A stretch of DNA of 64,000 bases from Streptomyces rubiginosohelvolus. GTDB lineage: Bacteria > Actinomycetota > Actinomycetes > Streptomycetales > Streptomycetaceae. The position numbers were made by a program, and so were the translations under genes. Below are positions 24,786-32,713 of the stretch, piece after piece (positions within the stretch are counted from its first letter, which is position 1; each line of letters starts with the position of its first letter). The stretch is taken from assembly GCF_014649875.1 (NCBI RefSeq), contig NZ_BMTW01000019.1, positions 1 to 64,000 of the forward strand, given 5' to 3'. The notes under the pieces were generated by a model that had not been told where the DNA came from, ran no database searches, and worked only from the letters and a program-made list of their open reading frames with translations.

Positions 24786-24814
24786 GTGAGGGGGACAGTG
24801 TCCCCGGGCCTCAC
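24786..24814. terminator. Hairpin downstream of rpmE2
   Basis: GTGAGG (24786-24791) pairs with CCTCAC (24809-24814), and an inner GGGGAC/GTCCCC hairpin sits inside it (24791-24805). It lies between convergent rpmE2 and the DUF1275 gene and could terminate both. The two stems share one base, so one form or the other is made. Confidence 0.5.
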
Positions 24815-24895
24815 CGGTAGCCCATGGGGACGATCGGCACCGCCGAAGCCCCTTGGAGCCCTCCGCCGAGAGGCGACCGCCCTTCACGCCCGCAC

Positions 24896-25654
24896 TCAAG
24901 CCGCCCCGGCTGGATTCCCCCGATCCGGCCGGGGCTTCTCCTTGCCACGGTCCCGGAACCGGCCGCCCCGTCCCGGGACCGTCTCCAGGACCAGCGCACC
25001 GGCGGCCATCACCACCGCCCCCAGCGCTGCCCCGGGGCTCCACCACCGCTCGGCCAGCGCCGCGACCGCCGCCCCCGCCACCACCGCGGCAAGCCGCCCC
25101 AGCACCCAGCCGTCCCCGCCCCGCAGCTGACGCAACGCCACGCGACCGGCGAGCGAGGTCAGCGTCCCGGTGAAGTAGTTCGTCGGCGTCACCCGTACCC
25201 GCCCCTGGATGCCCATCGCCACCGCCACCAGCGCCAGCAGCCCGATCCGGTCCCCGTACGACGTGACCAGCTCAAGACCCCACAGCGCGGCGGCCGCCCC
25301 CAGCAGGACCACCTCCACCCCCAGCAGCATCGGAACCCGGAAACCCCGCCCGGCCATCAGCGCACCGGCCGCCACCCCGCAGAAGTACGCCGCCAGAGCG
25401 ACGACGACCTTCAGCGCCACGCCGTCCTCGCCCGCACCGGCGGCCGAAGCCCCCAGCAGCACAAGGTTTCCGGTCATCACCCCGGCGAAGACCTGCCCCA
25501 CGCACAGGAAGACGAAGGCGTCCGCCGCCCCGGACGCCGCGGACAGCAGAAGCAGCGCCGCCTCGCCGCGCGACGGTGCGTCACCGTCCCGGGAGGCACC
25601 GGAAGCGGAGGCGGAAGGCGGGGACGGCGGGAACGCCGGGGGAGCGGAGGGCAC
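24896..25654 (-). CDS. DUF1275 (YoaK-type) membrane protein
   Basis: This 252-residue protein has about six hydrophobic segments and the DUF1275 hallmarks: LLSAASGAADAFVFLCVGQVF, MTGNLVLLG in the first half and GIQGRVRVTPTNYFTGTLTSL in the middle. The family is widespread but its transport role is not established. The long open frame continues upstream to 26503, covering the TPR gene in another frame; the real start is probably the GTG at 25654, giving VPSAPPAF. The ribosome binding site is poor, so this start is uncertain. It lies 89 bases downstream of the TPR gene on the same strand. The C-terminal tail is charged and low in complexity. Confidence 0.82.
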   Translation of the reverse strand: MPSAPPAFPPSPPSASASGASRDGDAPSRGEAALLLLSAASGAADAFVFLCVGQVFAGVMTGNLVLLGASAAGAGEDGVALKVVVALAAYFCGVAAGALMAGRGFRVPMLLGVEVVLLGAAAALWGLELVTSYGDRIGLLALVAVAMGIQGRVRVTPTNYFTGTLTSLAGRVALRQLRGGDGWVLGRLAAVVAGAAVAALAERWWSPGAALGAVVMAAGALVLETVPGRGGRFRDRGKEKPRPDRGNPAGAA

Positions 25655-25743
25655 CCGAGCATTCTCGGCACGCGTCGCCCCCCGACCGGCGCGTCGCCGG
25701 CTGCGCGGCGTGCCGCGCAGCACCGCTCCCGGTTCCGCGCGGG

Positions 25744-26244
25744 TCACACGATCTCGTGGAGATCCTTCGCATAGTGCTCGATCGCCCGCCGGTACTGCTG
25801 GACGTACGGGTCCTGGCTGGTCGAGGCCGTCAGCTCCAGCAACAGCCGCATCGCCTCGTCGTGCTCGCCGGTGTTGAACAGCGCCATCGCCAGGAACGTC
25901 CGCAGCGCCCCGTCGTCCGGGAACTCCTCGACGCCCCGGCGCAGCGTCTCCACCGCCTGCCCGTACCGCCCGAGGACCCGGTAGGTACTGCCCAGACCCA
26001 GCAGCGACCCGCGCCGGTCCTCCGTGGCGAGCTCCGGATGGGCCAGTGCCCGCTCGTAGTACGGCACCGCCTCCGACTCCAGGCCCAGCGCATCGTGGAT
26101 CCACGCCGTCCGGCAGGCCACCTCGGCGTCGCCCGGGTACGCGGCGGTCAGGGCGAGCAGCCGCTTGCGCGCCTCCTCGGGCTTGCCCTCCTCGCGCAAC
26201 CGGTCGGCCTCGTCCAGCAGGTCCTTCTTCTTGTCTGCGCTCAT
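25744..26244 (-). CDS. Tetratricopeptide-repeat protein
   Basis: This 166-residue soluble protein is made of TPR-like helical hairpins: DEADRLREEGKPEEARKRLL, YYERALAHPELATEDRR, LGSTYRVLGRYGQAVETLRR and MALFNTGEHDEAMRLLLEL. Small single TPR proteins of this size are common in Streptomyces and act as scaffolds; the partner is unknown. ATG 26244 starts MSADKKKDLLDE, and the protein ends in the basic-acidic tail KDLHEIV. It diverges from the VanZ-family gene across about 98 bases. A shared role with the DUF1275 gene downstream is possible but unsupported. Confidence 0.83.
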   Translation of the reverse strand: MSADKKKDLLDEADRLREEGKPEEARKRLLALTAAYPGDAEVACRTAWIHDALGLESEAVPYYERALAHPELATEDRRGSLLGLGSTYRVLGRYGQAVETLRRGVEEFPDDGALRTFLAMALFNTGEHDEAMRLLLELTASTSQDPYVQQYRRAIEHYAKDLHEIV

Positions 26245-26342
26245 GCGCACATCGTCGCAGGTGGAGTCGGACGGTCGTACGAGATTTCGCTCCAAGGCCC
26301 GACCGGGTGTGTGTTCCGGCCGGGCGGGGGCATCTGTCGCCC

Positions 26343-27131
26343 ATGACAGCAGAGGCGAATCCCCCTGTACGCCAGGGGACATGGGTACGAGTGCTGGTAC
26401 GCGGGCTGGTGCTGGCGGCGGCGCTGGTGGGACTGGTGGCGTTCTCCGTCCTGCTGGCCAAGGTGACGCTCACCCCCTCACCCGCCTCCGAGGACATCGT
26501 CACGTCGAACCTCCAGCCGGGGCGGTCGCTGCGCCAGTACGCCGAGGACTACACCTTCCTCGCCGCGTGCAAGCAGGCGGGCGGAAACGTGCTGCTCGGC
26601 GTGCCGTTCGGACTCCTGCTGCCGTTCTTCGTGCCGCGCCGTCTGCGGATGATCCGGACGACACTGCTGGCGGCCGTCGCCATGGCCGTCGTCGAGCTGA
26701 TCCAGGGGGCCCTGGTCCAGGGACGCGCCTTCGACATCGACGACGTCATCCTCAACACGACGGGCGCACTGCTCGGGTACTTCGTGCTGGGCCGCCGCAT
26801 CAGCCACCGCTACTACACATACGCCGAGGTTCCCCGGGCCCCCGAGCAGCGCGATGAGCCCGAGCCCACGCCCGAGCCGAAGCGCACGCCCGGGAAGGCC
26901 GCCCGTACGAAGCTCGCCTGGAGGAAGGCCTCCGACATGAAGGCCGGCGGTACGAAGACCGCTGATACGAAGGCCAGGGGTACGAAGACCGCGGGCACGA
27001 AGGCTGCCGGTGCCAAGGCCGCCGCCAAGAAGGCCACCGGCACGAAGGGCAACGGCGCCAAGGCCACTAGCGCCAGGGCCACCAGCGCCAAGGCCCCTCG
27101 CCCCCTGCTCGACCGCCTCCGCAGGCGCTGA
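26343..27131 (+). CDS. VanZ-family membrane protein with basic repetitive tail
   Basis: This 262-residue protein has a VanZ-like domain (about 15-165) with four hydrophobic segments and typical pieces: NVLLGVPFGLLLPFF, VELIQGALVQGRAFDIDDVILNTTGALLGY. VanZ domains occur in glycopeptide tolerance genes, but their biochemistry is poorly known. After residue 185 the protein turns into a lysine/alanine/threonine tail built on short GTKA/T-type repeats, like a histone H1 tail. The tail should be cytoplasmic if the topology is the usual one, and could bind nucleic acid or wall precursors; that is inference. Its ATG lies in CCCATGAC after a weak GGGGG. A hairpin terminator follows. Confidence 0.82.
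   Translation: MTAEANPPVRQGTWVRVLVRGLVLAAALVGLVAFSVLLAKVTLTPSPASEDIVTSNLQPGRSLRQYAEDYTFLAACKQAGGNVLLGVPFGLLLPFFVPRRLRMIRTTLLAAVAMAVVELIQGALVQGRAFDIDDVILNTTGALLGYFVLGRRISHRYYTYAEVPRAPEQRDEPEPTPEPKRTPGKAARTKLAWRKASDMKAGGTKTADTKARGTKTAGTKAAGAKAAAKKATGTKGNGAKATSARATSAKAPRPLLDRLRRR
26914..27110 (+). repeat. Lysine/alanine/threonine-rich repeat coding region of the VanZ-like protein
   Basis: The frame encodes repeated units around GTKTA/GTKAA, with K-A-x-G-T-K spacing of about five residues. At the DNA level, runs of ACGAAG(G/A) and GCCAAGGCC recur. Such tracts can change length by slippage, so tail length may vary between strains. Confidence 0.7.
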
Positions 27132-27150
27132 GCCCGGGCACCCGTTCGGG

Positions 27151-27174
27151 CCGGGCCGTTTGCGAGCGGCCCGG
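27151..27174 (+). terminator. Hairpin after the VanZ-like gene
   Basis: CCGGGCCG (27151-27158) pairs perfectly with CGGCCCGG (27167-27174) around an 8-base loop. It lies between the VanZ and DUF4389 genes. Confidence 0.6.
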
Positions 27175-27243
27175 ACCGGACGCACGGTGGGGACACGTCC
27201 TGCGTGCGGATGCCGTACGGATCCCCTGCCGAGGAGGAGCGAC

Positions 27244-28032
27244 ATGGCCGAAGGCCAGTGGAGCCCGGGCCGCAAGGAGACGGACGCCGACGAGTTCAGG
27301 CCGGTCCTGGACATCGTCGAACCGGCACGCCAGCGGCGGCTGACCGTACTCCTGCGACTCCTGCTGCTGATCCCGCACTTCATCGTGCTGTTCTTCCTGC
27401 ACATCGCGGCGTTCTTCACCGTCATCGTGGGGTGGTTCGCGGCACTGTTGCTGGGGCGGCTGCCCGACCCCGTCTTCCGCTTCCTGACCGGTGTCCTCGG
27501 CTACGACATGCGCGTCTCGGCGAGCGACATGCTGCTCATCGACCGCTACCCGCCGTTCGCCCTCACCCCGCCGGCCGACTACCCGGTGCAGATCGAGGTG
27601 CGGCCCACCCCGCTCAACCGGCTCGCGGTGCTGTTCCGCATCTTCCTGATGATCCCGGCGGCGATCGTCCAGAGCCTCGCCGTGTACGGGTGGTGGGCGC
27701 TGGCCTTCGTCTGGTGGCTGATCACGCTCTGTCTCGGCCGGATGCCCCGGCCGCTGTTCGAGGCGACGGCGGCCACCCTGCGCTACCGGATGCGTTTCTC
27801 CGCGTACGTCATGATGCTCACCCCCGCCTACCCCAAGGGCCTGTTCGGCGACGACGCTCTCGCCGTGGCCCCGGAGCACTCACGCTCGGCCACCCGCCCC
27901 CTGGTCCTGAGCAGCGCCGGCAAGTGGCTCGTCGTGCTCTTCCTGGTGCTCGGCCTCGCCGGACACATCACCTCGTCCGTGACCGCCTCGACGACCGACG
28001 ACACGACCGACACCCGGCTCGTCGGCCGCTAA
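27244..28032 (+). CDS. DUF4389 family membrane protein
   Basis: This 262-residue protein has four or five hydrophobic segments. Two related halves appear: RRLTVLLRLLLLIPHFIVL near 30-48 and LNRLAVLFRIFLMIPAAIV near 122-140, each followed by the tryptophan-rich W(F/W)A(A/L) segment and a GRLPDP/GRMPRP loop. This repeated R-x-L-IP pattern is the DUF4389 signature. No function is known. GAGGAGGAGC precedes ATG 27244 at ideal spacing. Its stop overlaps that of the convergent WYL regulator (CTAA at 28029-28032), so the two transcripts must overlap. Confidence 0.85.
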   Translation: MAEGQWSPGRKETDADEFRPVLDIVEPARQRRLTVLLRLLLLIPHFIVLFFLHIAAFFTVIVGWFAALLLGRLPDPVFRFLTGVLGYDMRVSASDMLLIDRYPPFALTPPADYPVQIEVRPTPLNRLAVLFRIFLMIPAAIVQSLAVYGWWALAFVWWLITLCLGRMPRPLFEATAATLRYRMRFSAYVMMLTPAYPKGLFGDDALAVAPEHSRSATRPLVLSSAGKWLVVLFLVLGLAGHITSSVTASTTDDTTDTRLVGR

Positions 28033-29045
28033 GGGGCATCGGACCCCGCGGCGCCACGGTGCCCCCGGCCCGCCGCGACGGCGAAGCGGCGTGCCAGACC
28101 GGCGAAGGCGTTCCTGAGCTCGTCGGGCCCCACGACCTCGATGTCCACGTCGAACCTGCCGAGTACGGCGGCCAGGCCGGGCCACGACCAGGCGCCCAGG
28201 ACCACCCGGCAGCGGTCGGGGCCGTGCTCCTCGACGATGCCGTCGCGGATGTGGCCCGCCACCGCGGAGGCCGGCGCGTCGAGGATCACCTCGCCGCGGC
28301 AGGGCCACGCGCCGGGGCCGCCGGAGCCCTGGAACCGGGCGGCGACGAACGCGGCCACATCGCCCCCGGGCACCTCGCGGGCCGTGAACCGGGGGCCCGT
28401 GGGGGTGCGCGGGGTGATCCGGTCCGCGCGGAAGGTCCGCCAGTCCTCGCGGTCCAGGTCCCAGGCGACGAGATACCAGCGCCCGCCCCAGGTGACCAGC
28501 CGGTGCGGCTCCACCCGCCGCACCACGGGCGGTACGTCGTCGGCCGCCGGGGTGTGCCCGGGGGAGTAGGCGAAGCGCAGCACCTCCTGGGCGCGCACCG
28601 CGTCGCTCAGCGCGAGAAGAACGCGCGGATCGGCCTGGGGCCGGGGCGGGCCTCCCGTCCGTTCGACGGCGGTGACGTCCAGGGCGTCGACGCGATGGCG
28701 CAGCCGGGCGGGCATGACCTGCCGGACGGTGGTGAGCGCGCGGGCCGCGGCCTCCCCGATCCCGGCGCCGGTCGCGGTGGCGGTCCGCAGGGCGACGGCC
28801 AGTGCGACGGCCTGATCGTCGTCGAACAGCAGCGGCGGCAACCGGGCGCCCGCGTCCAGCCGGTATCCGCCGTCGGGCCCCTTGAACGCCGCGATGGGGT
28901 AGCCCAGCTCCCGCAGCCGGTCGACGTCACGCCGCACCGTGCGCGGGCTGACCTCCAGCCGCTCGGCCAGCAGCTGACCCGGCCAGTCGCGGCGCGCCTG
29001 GAGCAGGGAGAGCAGCGCCAGCAGTCGTGCTGAAGTCTTCGGCAT
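28029..29045 (-). CDS. WYL-domain helix-turn-helix regulator (YafY/DeoR type)
   Basis: This 338-residue regulator starts with a winged helix-turn-helix (1-60: RLLALLSLLQARRDWPGQLLAERLEVSPRTVRRDVDRLRELG is its recognition region) and has a WYL-type ligand domain from about residue 140, with the aromatic run RWYLVAWDLDREDWRTFRADR. The family responds to nucleic acid or nucleotide ligands. ATG 29045 begins MPKTSARL; a strong ribosome binding site is absent, so it may be leaderless or start slightly differently. It is divergent from a DinB-fold gene, a common pairing in actinobacteria, and may repress it and itself from the 99-base gap. Confidence 0.87.
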   Translation of the reverse strand: MPKTSARLLALLSLLQARRDWPGQLLAERLEVSPRTVRRDVDRLRELGYPIAAFKGPDGGYRLDAGARLPPLLFDDDQAVALAVALRTATATGAGIGEAAARALTTVRQVMPARLRHRVDALDVTAVERTGGPPRPQADPRVLLALSDAVRAQEVLRFAYSPGHTPAADDVPPVVRRVEPHRLVTWGGRWYLVAWDLDREDWRTFRADRITPRTPTGPRFTAREVPGGDVAAFVAARFQGSGGPGAWPCRGEVILDAPASAVAGHIRDGIVEEHGPDRCRVVLGAWSWPGLAAVLGRFDVDIEVVGPDELRNAFAGLARRFAVAAGRGHRGAAGSDAP

Positions 29046-29144
29046 GACACGAGTATGAGGGGAGAAGAGGCCACACCCTGGCCGCTTCTCCTGAGATGGT
29101 CGATCCGTACCGCACGACAGGAACTCCGGAAGGACCCGATCGTC

Positions 29145-29714
29145 ATGACCACCCCCTCCGTATCGCCCGACGCCGAGCGCACCGACCTGCTCGCCGCCCT
29201 CGCCGAGGCACGAGCCGCCCTGACCGCCTCGGTGAGCGGCCTCACCGACGAGCAGGCCGGCCAGACCCCGACGGTCAGCGCCCTGTGTCTCGGCGGCCTC
29301 GTCAAGCACGTCACGGCCATGGAGGAGGGCTGGCTGAACTTCGCGACCGAGGGCCCCTCGGCGATGTCCTTCGCCCTGCCCGACGGCGTCACCTGGGACG
29401 ACCTCATGGCCGGTACCGCACGCGAGTTCCCGAAGTGGATGGCCGACCGGGAGAAGGAGTTCCGGATGCTGCCCGGGGAGACGGTGGCGGGGATCCTCCA
29501 GGCGTACGAACAGGTCGCCGCCCGCAGCGAGAAGATCGTCCTCACGGTCCCCGACCTCTCGGCCTCGCACCCGCTCCCCGAGGCGCCCTGGAACGAACCC
29601 GGCGGCGAGTGGAGTGTCCGGCGGGTGCTGACCCACGTCATCGCCGAGACTTCTCAGCACGCCGGGCACGCGGACATCCTGCGTGAGACGCTCGACGGGC
29701 GGACGGCGACGTGA
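29145..29714 (+). CDS. DinB-superfamily protein (mycothiol-dependent type)
   Basis: This 189-residue protein has the four-helix DinB/MDMPI fold. Three histidines likely bind a metal: VKHVTAMEEGW, RVLTHVIAETS and SQHAGHADIL. The last segment QHAGHADILRE is the strongest family signature. Members are mycothiol S-transferases or detoxification enzymes in actinobacteria; the substrate here is unknown. GGAAGGA precedes ATG 29145. It lies divergent from the WYL regulator that probably controls it. Confidence 0.87.
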   Translation: MTTPSVSPDAERTDLLAALAEARAALTASVSGLTDEQAGQTPTVSALCLGGLVKHVTAMEEGWLNFATEGPSAMSFALPDGVTWDDLMAGTAREFPKWMADREKEFRMLPGETVAGILQAYEQVAARSEKIVLTVPDLSASHPLPEAPWNEPGGEWSVRRVLTHVIAETSQHAGHADILRETLDGRTAT

Positions 29715-29793
29715 CCACCGGGGGGGGCGGGGGCGCGCGAGGCGCCGACGGCCGGCCGACGAGGGCGAGCAGCCGACAGGGAGAGACGACACC

Positions 29794-30894
29794 GTGACCG
29801 TCCTGGACAACCGGGCCCTGAACCGTGCCACCCTCGCACGCCAGTTGCTGCTGGAGCGGGCCGACCTTCCGGTCGTGGACGCGGTGGCCCACCTCTGCGG
29901 TCTCCAGGCGCAGGAACCGCAGGAGCCCTTCATCGGGCTCTGGTCCCGGCTGACGGCCTTCGATCCGGCCGTTCTCTCGGACCTGCTGACCCGGCGGAGC
30001 GTGGTGCGGACCCACCTGATGCGCCGCACGGTCCACCTCGTCACCGCCGACGACGTCCTCGCCTGGCGGGCCCGCCACGACGCGATGCTGCGCCAGCGGG
30101 TCCTCGGGGTGTACCGCGAGGAGCTCAAAGGGGTCGACCTCGAAGAACTCGCTGCGGACGCCCGGAACTTGATGTCCGACGGCGAGCCCCGTACCGCAGC
30201 CGAGATCGTGCGGGCGCTCGCCGAGCGCTGGCCCGGGCCGGGGCCGCGCCCCTTGGGCGAGATGGTGGTCGCCGGCCTCGTCCCGATGGCGCAGGCGCCG
30301 CCCCGGGGGCTGTGGCGCACCAAGGGCGGGGTGCGCAATGTCGCGCTGTCCTCCTGGCTGGGCCGCCCGGTCGATCCGCCCGCCTCCGACGGCGCCGACC
30401 CGGTCGGACAGGCGCTGGTCAGGCGCTACCTGGCCGCGTACGGGCCGGCCGCCACGGCCGACCTGCGCGCCTGGTCCGGCCTGGCCGGACTGCCCGGCGC
30501 GGTGGCCGCCGTACGCGACCGACTGGTCCGCTTCCGCGACGAGCGGGGACGGGAACTGCTCGACCTGCCCGACGCGCCGCGCCCGGACCCGGACACTCCC
30601 GCGCCGGTACGGTTCCTGCCCGCCTTCGACAACGCCATCCTCGGCTACCAGGACCGCGGCCGGATCATCGACGACGCCCACCGCGGCCTCTCGGTGGCCG
30701 GTGAGCGCGTCGTCCTGGTCGACGGCCGCGTCGCCGCCACCTGGACCGTCACCGAGGACGTCGTCACGGTGGAACCCCTGCGTGCCCTTTCCCGGGCCGA
30801 TCGGGCCGCCGTCGCCGACCAGGGGAGAGAAGTCGCCACCTTCCTCTCCGACGGTGACAGCGACCGCGTGCGAGTGGCGGCCTCACCGCGCTGA
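29794..30894 (+). CDS. Winged-helix DNA glycosylase-like protein (AlkZ/YcaQ family)
   Basis: This 366-residue protein belongs to the HTH_42 family that includes AlkZ, which excises alkylated or crosslinked purines. The QxQ catalytic-type motif is visible as LQAQEPQ near residues 36-42. Further family pieces are LWSRL, VRTHLMRRTVHLV and FLPAFDNAILGYQDR, with winged helices in between. GTG 29794 is preceded by GGGAG. Members outside antibiotic clusters probably protect against endogenous or environmental alkylation. Its neighbours are not biosynthetic genes, so a repair role is likely but the lesion is unknown. Confidence 0.85.
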   Translation: MTVLDNRALNRATLARQLLLERADLPVVDAVAHLCGLQAQEPQEPFIGLWSRLTAFDPAVLSDLLTRRSVVRTHLMRRTVHLVTADDVLAWRARHDAMLRQRVLGVYREELKGVDLEELAADARNLMSDGEPRTAAEIVRALAERWPGPGPRPLGEMVVAGLVPMAQAPPRGLWRTKGGVRNVALSSWLGRPVDPPASDGADPVGQALVRRYLAAYGPAATADLRAWSGLAGLPGAVAAVRDRLVRFRDERGRELLDLPDAPRPDPDTPAPVRFLPAFDNAILGYQDRGRIIDDAHRGLSVAGERVVLVDGRVAATWTVTEDVVTVEPLRALSRADRAAVADQGREVATFLSDGDSDRVRVAASPR

Positions 30895-31033
30895 GCGGCT
30901 CCGGGCTCCAGGACGTCGGTGGTGTCCGGGTGTCTGCCCGTCCGTACCGGAACAGGCCTATTTTGTGGAGGAGTTTGAACGAGAGGCGACGCAAGGCGGA
31001 CTGAAAACACCGGATGCGGGTCACACGGAGAAC

Positions 31034-31738
31034 ATGACGTCCAGCGACGTAACCACAGAGCCCGCGCCGTACGGCGACCGAAAGCGCACCGCCCGCCCCT
31101 CGCGGGGATGGCTGAAAGTCCTCGTCGCAGGCGCGGCCGTGCTGGCCCTGCTGTTCGCCGGCAGCCGGCTCAGCCTGCTGCCGGGGCTCGACGACTTCTT
31201 CGGCGAGGAGACCCACGACCGGTCGGGGCCCGCGGTGCTCAAGTCCATCCAGGACATGAGCTCGTACGAGGCCGCCTCGGGCAACTTCCAGGTCGTCGTC
31301 GACCTGGAGAAGGACACGAAGTACGTCCCCGACGCCCTGCGCGGTACCCGCACCCTGTTCGTCGGGGCCGGCACGGTCGACGCCTCCGTCGACCTGGGCA
31401 AGGTCACCGAGGGCGGCGTCGTGGTCAACGAGGACCGCACCACGGCCGAACTGCGGCTGCCTCGCGCTGTGTTGGGTGAACCGGCCCTCGACCCGGACCG
31501 CTCCTACGCGGTGTCCAAGCAGCGCGGTCTCCTCGACCGTCTCGGCGACCTCTTCTCCGACAACCCCGGCAGCGAGCAAGCGGTCAACAAGCTCGCCGCC
31601 CAGCACATCTCGGAGGCGGCGAAGGAGAGCGAACTGACCGCCCGGGCGGAGAAGAACACCGCCGACATGCTGAAGGGTCTGCTCGGCTCTCTCGGCTTCG
31701 AGCGGGTCACGGTCCGCTTCGGCGACGACCAGGAGTGA
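31034..31738 (+). CDS. DUF4230 family membrane-anchored protein
   Basis: This 234-residue protein has a short cytoplasmic N-terminus, one membrane segment (about 26-43: LKVLVAGAAVLALLFAGS) and an extracellular domain rich in acidic residues with ESELTARAEKNTADMLKGLLGSLGF near the end. This resembles DUF4230, whose function is unknown. GGAG precedes ATG 31034. A strong 15-bp hairpin follows the stop, so it is a single-gene transcript. The window gives no clue to a partner. Confidence 0.75.
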   Translation: MTSSDVTTEPAPYGDRKRTARPSRGWLKVLVAGAAVLALLFAGSRLSLLPGLDDFFGEETHDRSGPAVLKSIQDMSSYEAASGNFQVVVDLEKDTKYVPDALRGTRTLFVGAGTVDASVDLGKVTEGGVVVNEDRTTAELRLPRAVLGEPALDPDRSYAVSKQRGLLDRLGDLFSDNPGSEQAVNKLAAQHISEAAKESELTARAEKNTADMLKGLLGSLGFERVTVRFGDDQE

Positions 31739-31748
31739 TCGCGTCAAC

Positions 31749-31781
31749 CGGGCGGCCGCACGCGGTGCGTGCGGCCGCCCG
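31749..31781 (+). terminator. Strong hairpin terminator
   Basis: A perfect 15-bp stem (31749-31763 with 31767-31781) closes the loop GGT. It separates the DUF4230 gene from the LPMO promoter region. Confidence 0.85.
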
Positions 31782-31843
31782 CGCGGCTCCGGGGGCGGGG
31801 CGCCCGTCGGTCCTCACCCTTGACGTGCACGCGTCGGTAGGTA

Positions 31844-31855
31844 TGGTCTAGTCCA
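31844..31855 (+). promoter_or_regulatory. DasR-like (dre) operator upstream of the LPMO gene
   Basis: TGGTCTAGTCCA matches 11 of 12 core positions of the dre sequence TGGTCTAGACCA bound by DasR, the N-acetylglucosamine-responsive GntR repressor of Streptomyces. Outer positions match less well. It lies about 158 bases upstream of the LPMO start in a promoter-like region. Chitin-related genes are the classical DasR targets, so both place and sequence fit. Confidence 0.75.
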
Positions 31856-32012
31856 AGTGCAAGGCCTTTCCGGACACCTGTCATCAGGCTTGTCCGGCAA
31901 GGGGCTTGCAGCCCTTCGCGCCTCTTGGCCCCACACTCGCGAGGCCTCGCCGTCGAAGCCGGACCCCCCACGGTCCGCCACTGCGCGGTGCGGTCTCATG
32001 TGAAGGAGAAGC

Positions 32013-32528
32013 ATGCACGCGAAAAGGAAGACCGCACTCGCCGTCGGCGCCATGATCGCCCCGATCCTCGCCCTGAGCCTCCCGGCGAGCTCCGCCAGTG
32101 CCCACGGCTACATCTCCAACCCGCCGAGCCGTCAAGCCCAGTGCGCCGCCGGAACCGTCAGCTGCGGCGCGATCAAGTACGAACCGCAGAGCGTCGAAGG
32201 CCCCAAGGGGCTGACCAGCTGCAGCGGCGGCAACAGCGGCTTCGCCGAGCTGGACGACGACTCCAAGGGCTGGGCCGTCACTCCGGTGAACCGCTCCCAG
32301 CAGTTCGAGTGGAAGATCACCGCACGCCACTCGACCAGCACCTGGCAGTACTTCGTGGGCGGCGAGAAGATCGCCGAATTCGACGACGGCGGCGCGCAGC
32401 CCGGCGCGACCGTGACCCACCAGGTCGACTTCGGCAACAAGACCGGTCAGCAGAAGGTCCTGGCCGTCTGGAACATCGCGGACACCTCCAACGCCTTCTA
32501 CGCCTGCATCGACGTCAACGTCAGCTAG
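32013..32528 (+). CDS. Secreted lytic polysaccharide monooxygenase, AA10 family (chitin-active type)
   Basis: This 171-residue protein is exported: a signal peptide of 30 residues ends in SASA before histidine 31. Mature proteins of this family begin with that histidine, which with a second histidine (106, in TARHSTSTW) forms the copper histidine brace. Phe162 near the end (NAFYACID) occupies the axial position. Four cysteines suggest two disulphides. It oxidatively cleaves crystalline chitin or cellulose. There is no carbohydrate-binding module, so it is the short single-domain form. GAAGGAGAA precedes ATG 32013 and the DasR-like operator is upstream, pointing to chitin. Confidence 0.93.
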   Translation: MHAKRKTALAVGAMIAPILALSLPASSASAHGYISNPPSRQAQCAAGTVSCGAIKYEPQSVEGPKGLTSCSGGNSGFAELDDDSKGWAVTPVNRSQQFEWKITARHSTSTWQYFVGGEKIAEFDDGGAQPGATVTHQVDFGNKTGQQKVLAVWNIADTSNAFYACIDVNVS

Positions 32529-32536
32529 CAGCCGTA

Positions 32537-32562
32537 CCGGCCGGGGGTGCACACCCGGCCGG
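32537..32562 (+). terminator. Hairpin after the LPMO gene
   Basis: CCGGCCGGG (32537-32545) pairs with CCCGGCCGG (32554-32562) around an 8-base loop; an alternative inner hairpin GGGTG/CACCC overlaps it. It ends the LPMO transcript. Confidence 0.65.
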
Positions 32563-32713
32563 GCCGCCACGCCCCGGACGCGCACCGTCGCGACCGGGGC
32601 GCGGTGCTGTTCCGGCGGCCGGAAAGCGGCATGGCGCGAAACACGGGAGTAGCCGAGCGGTTACCCTACGTCAGCTGTCCTGATGGATCATCAGTGCTCA
32701 AGGGGACTCCTGA

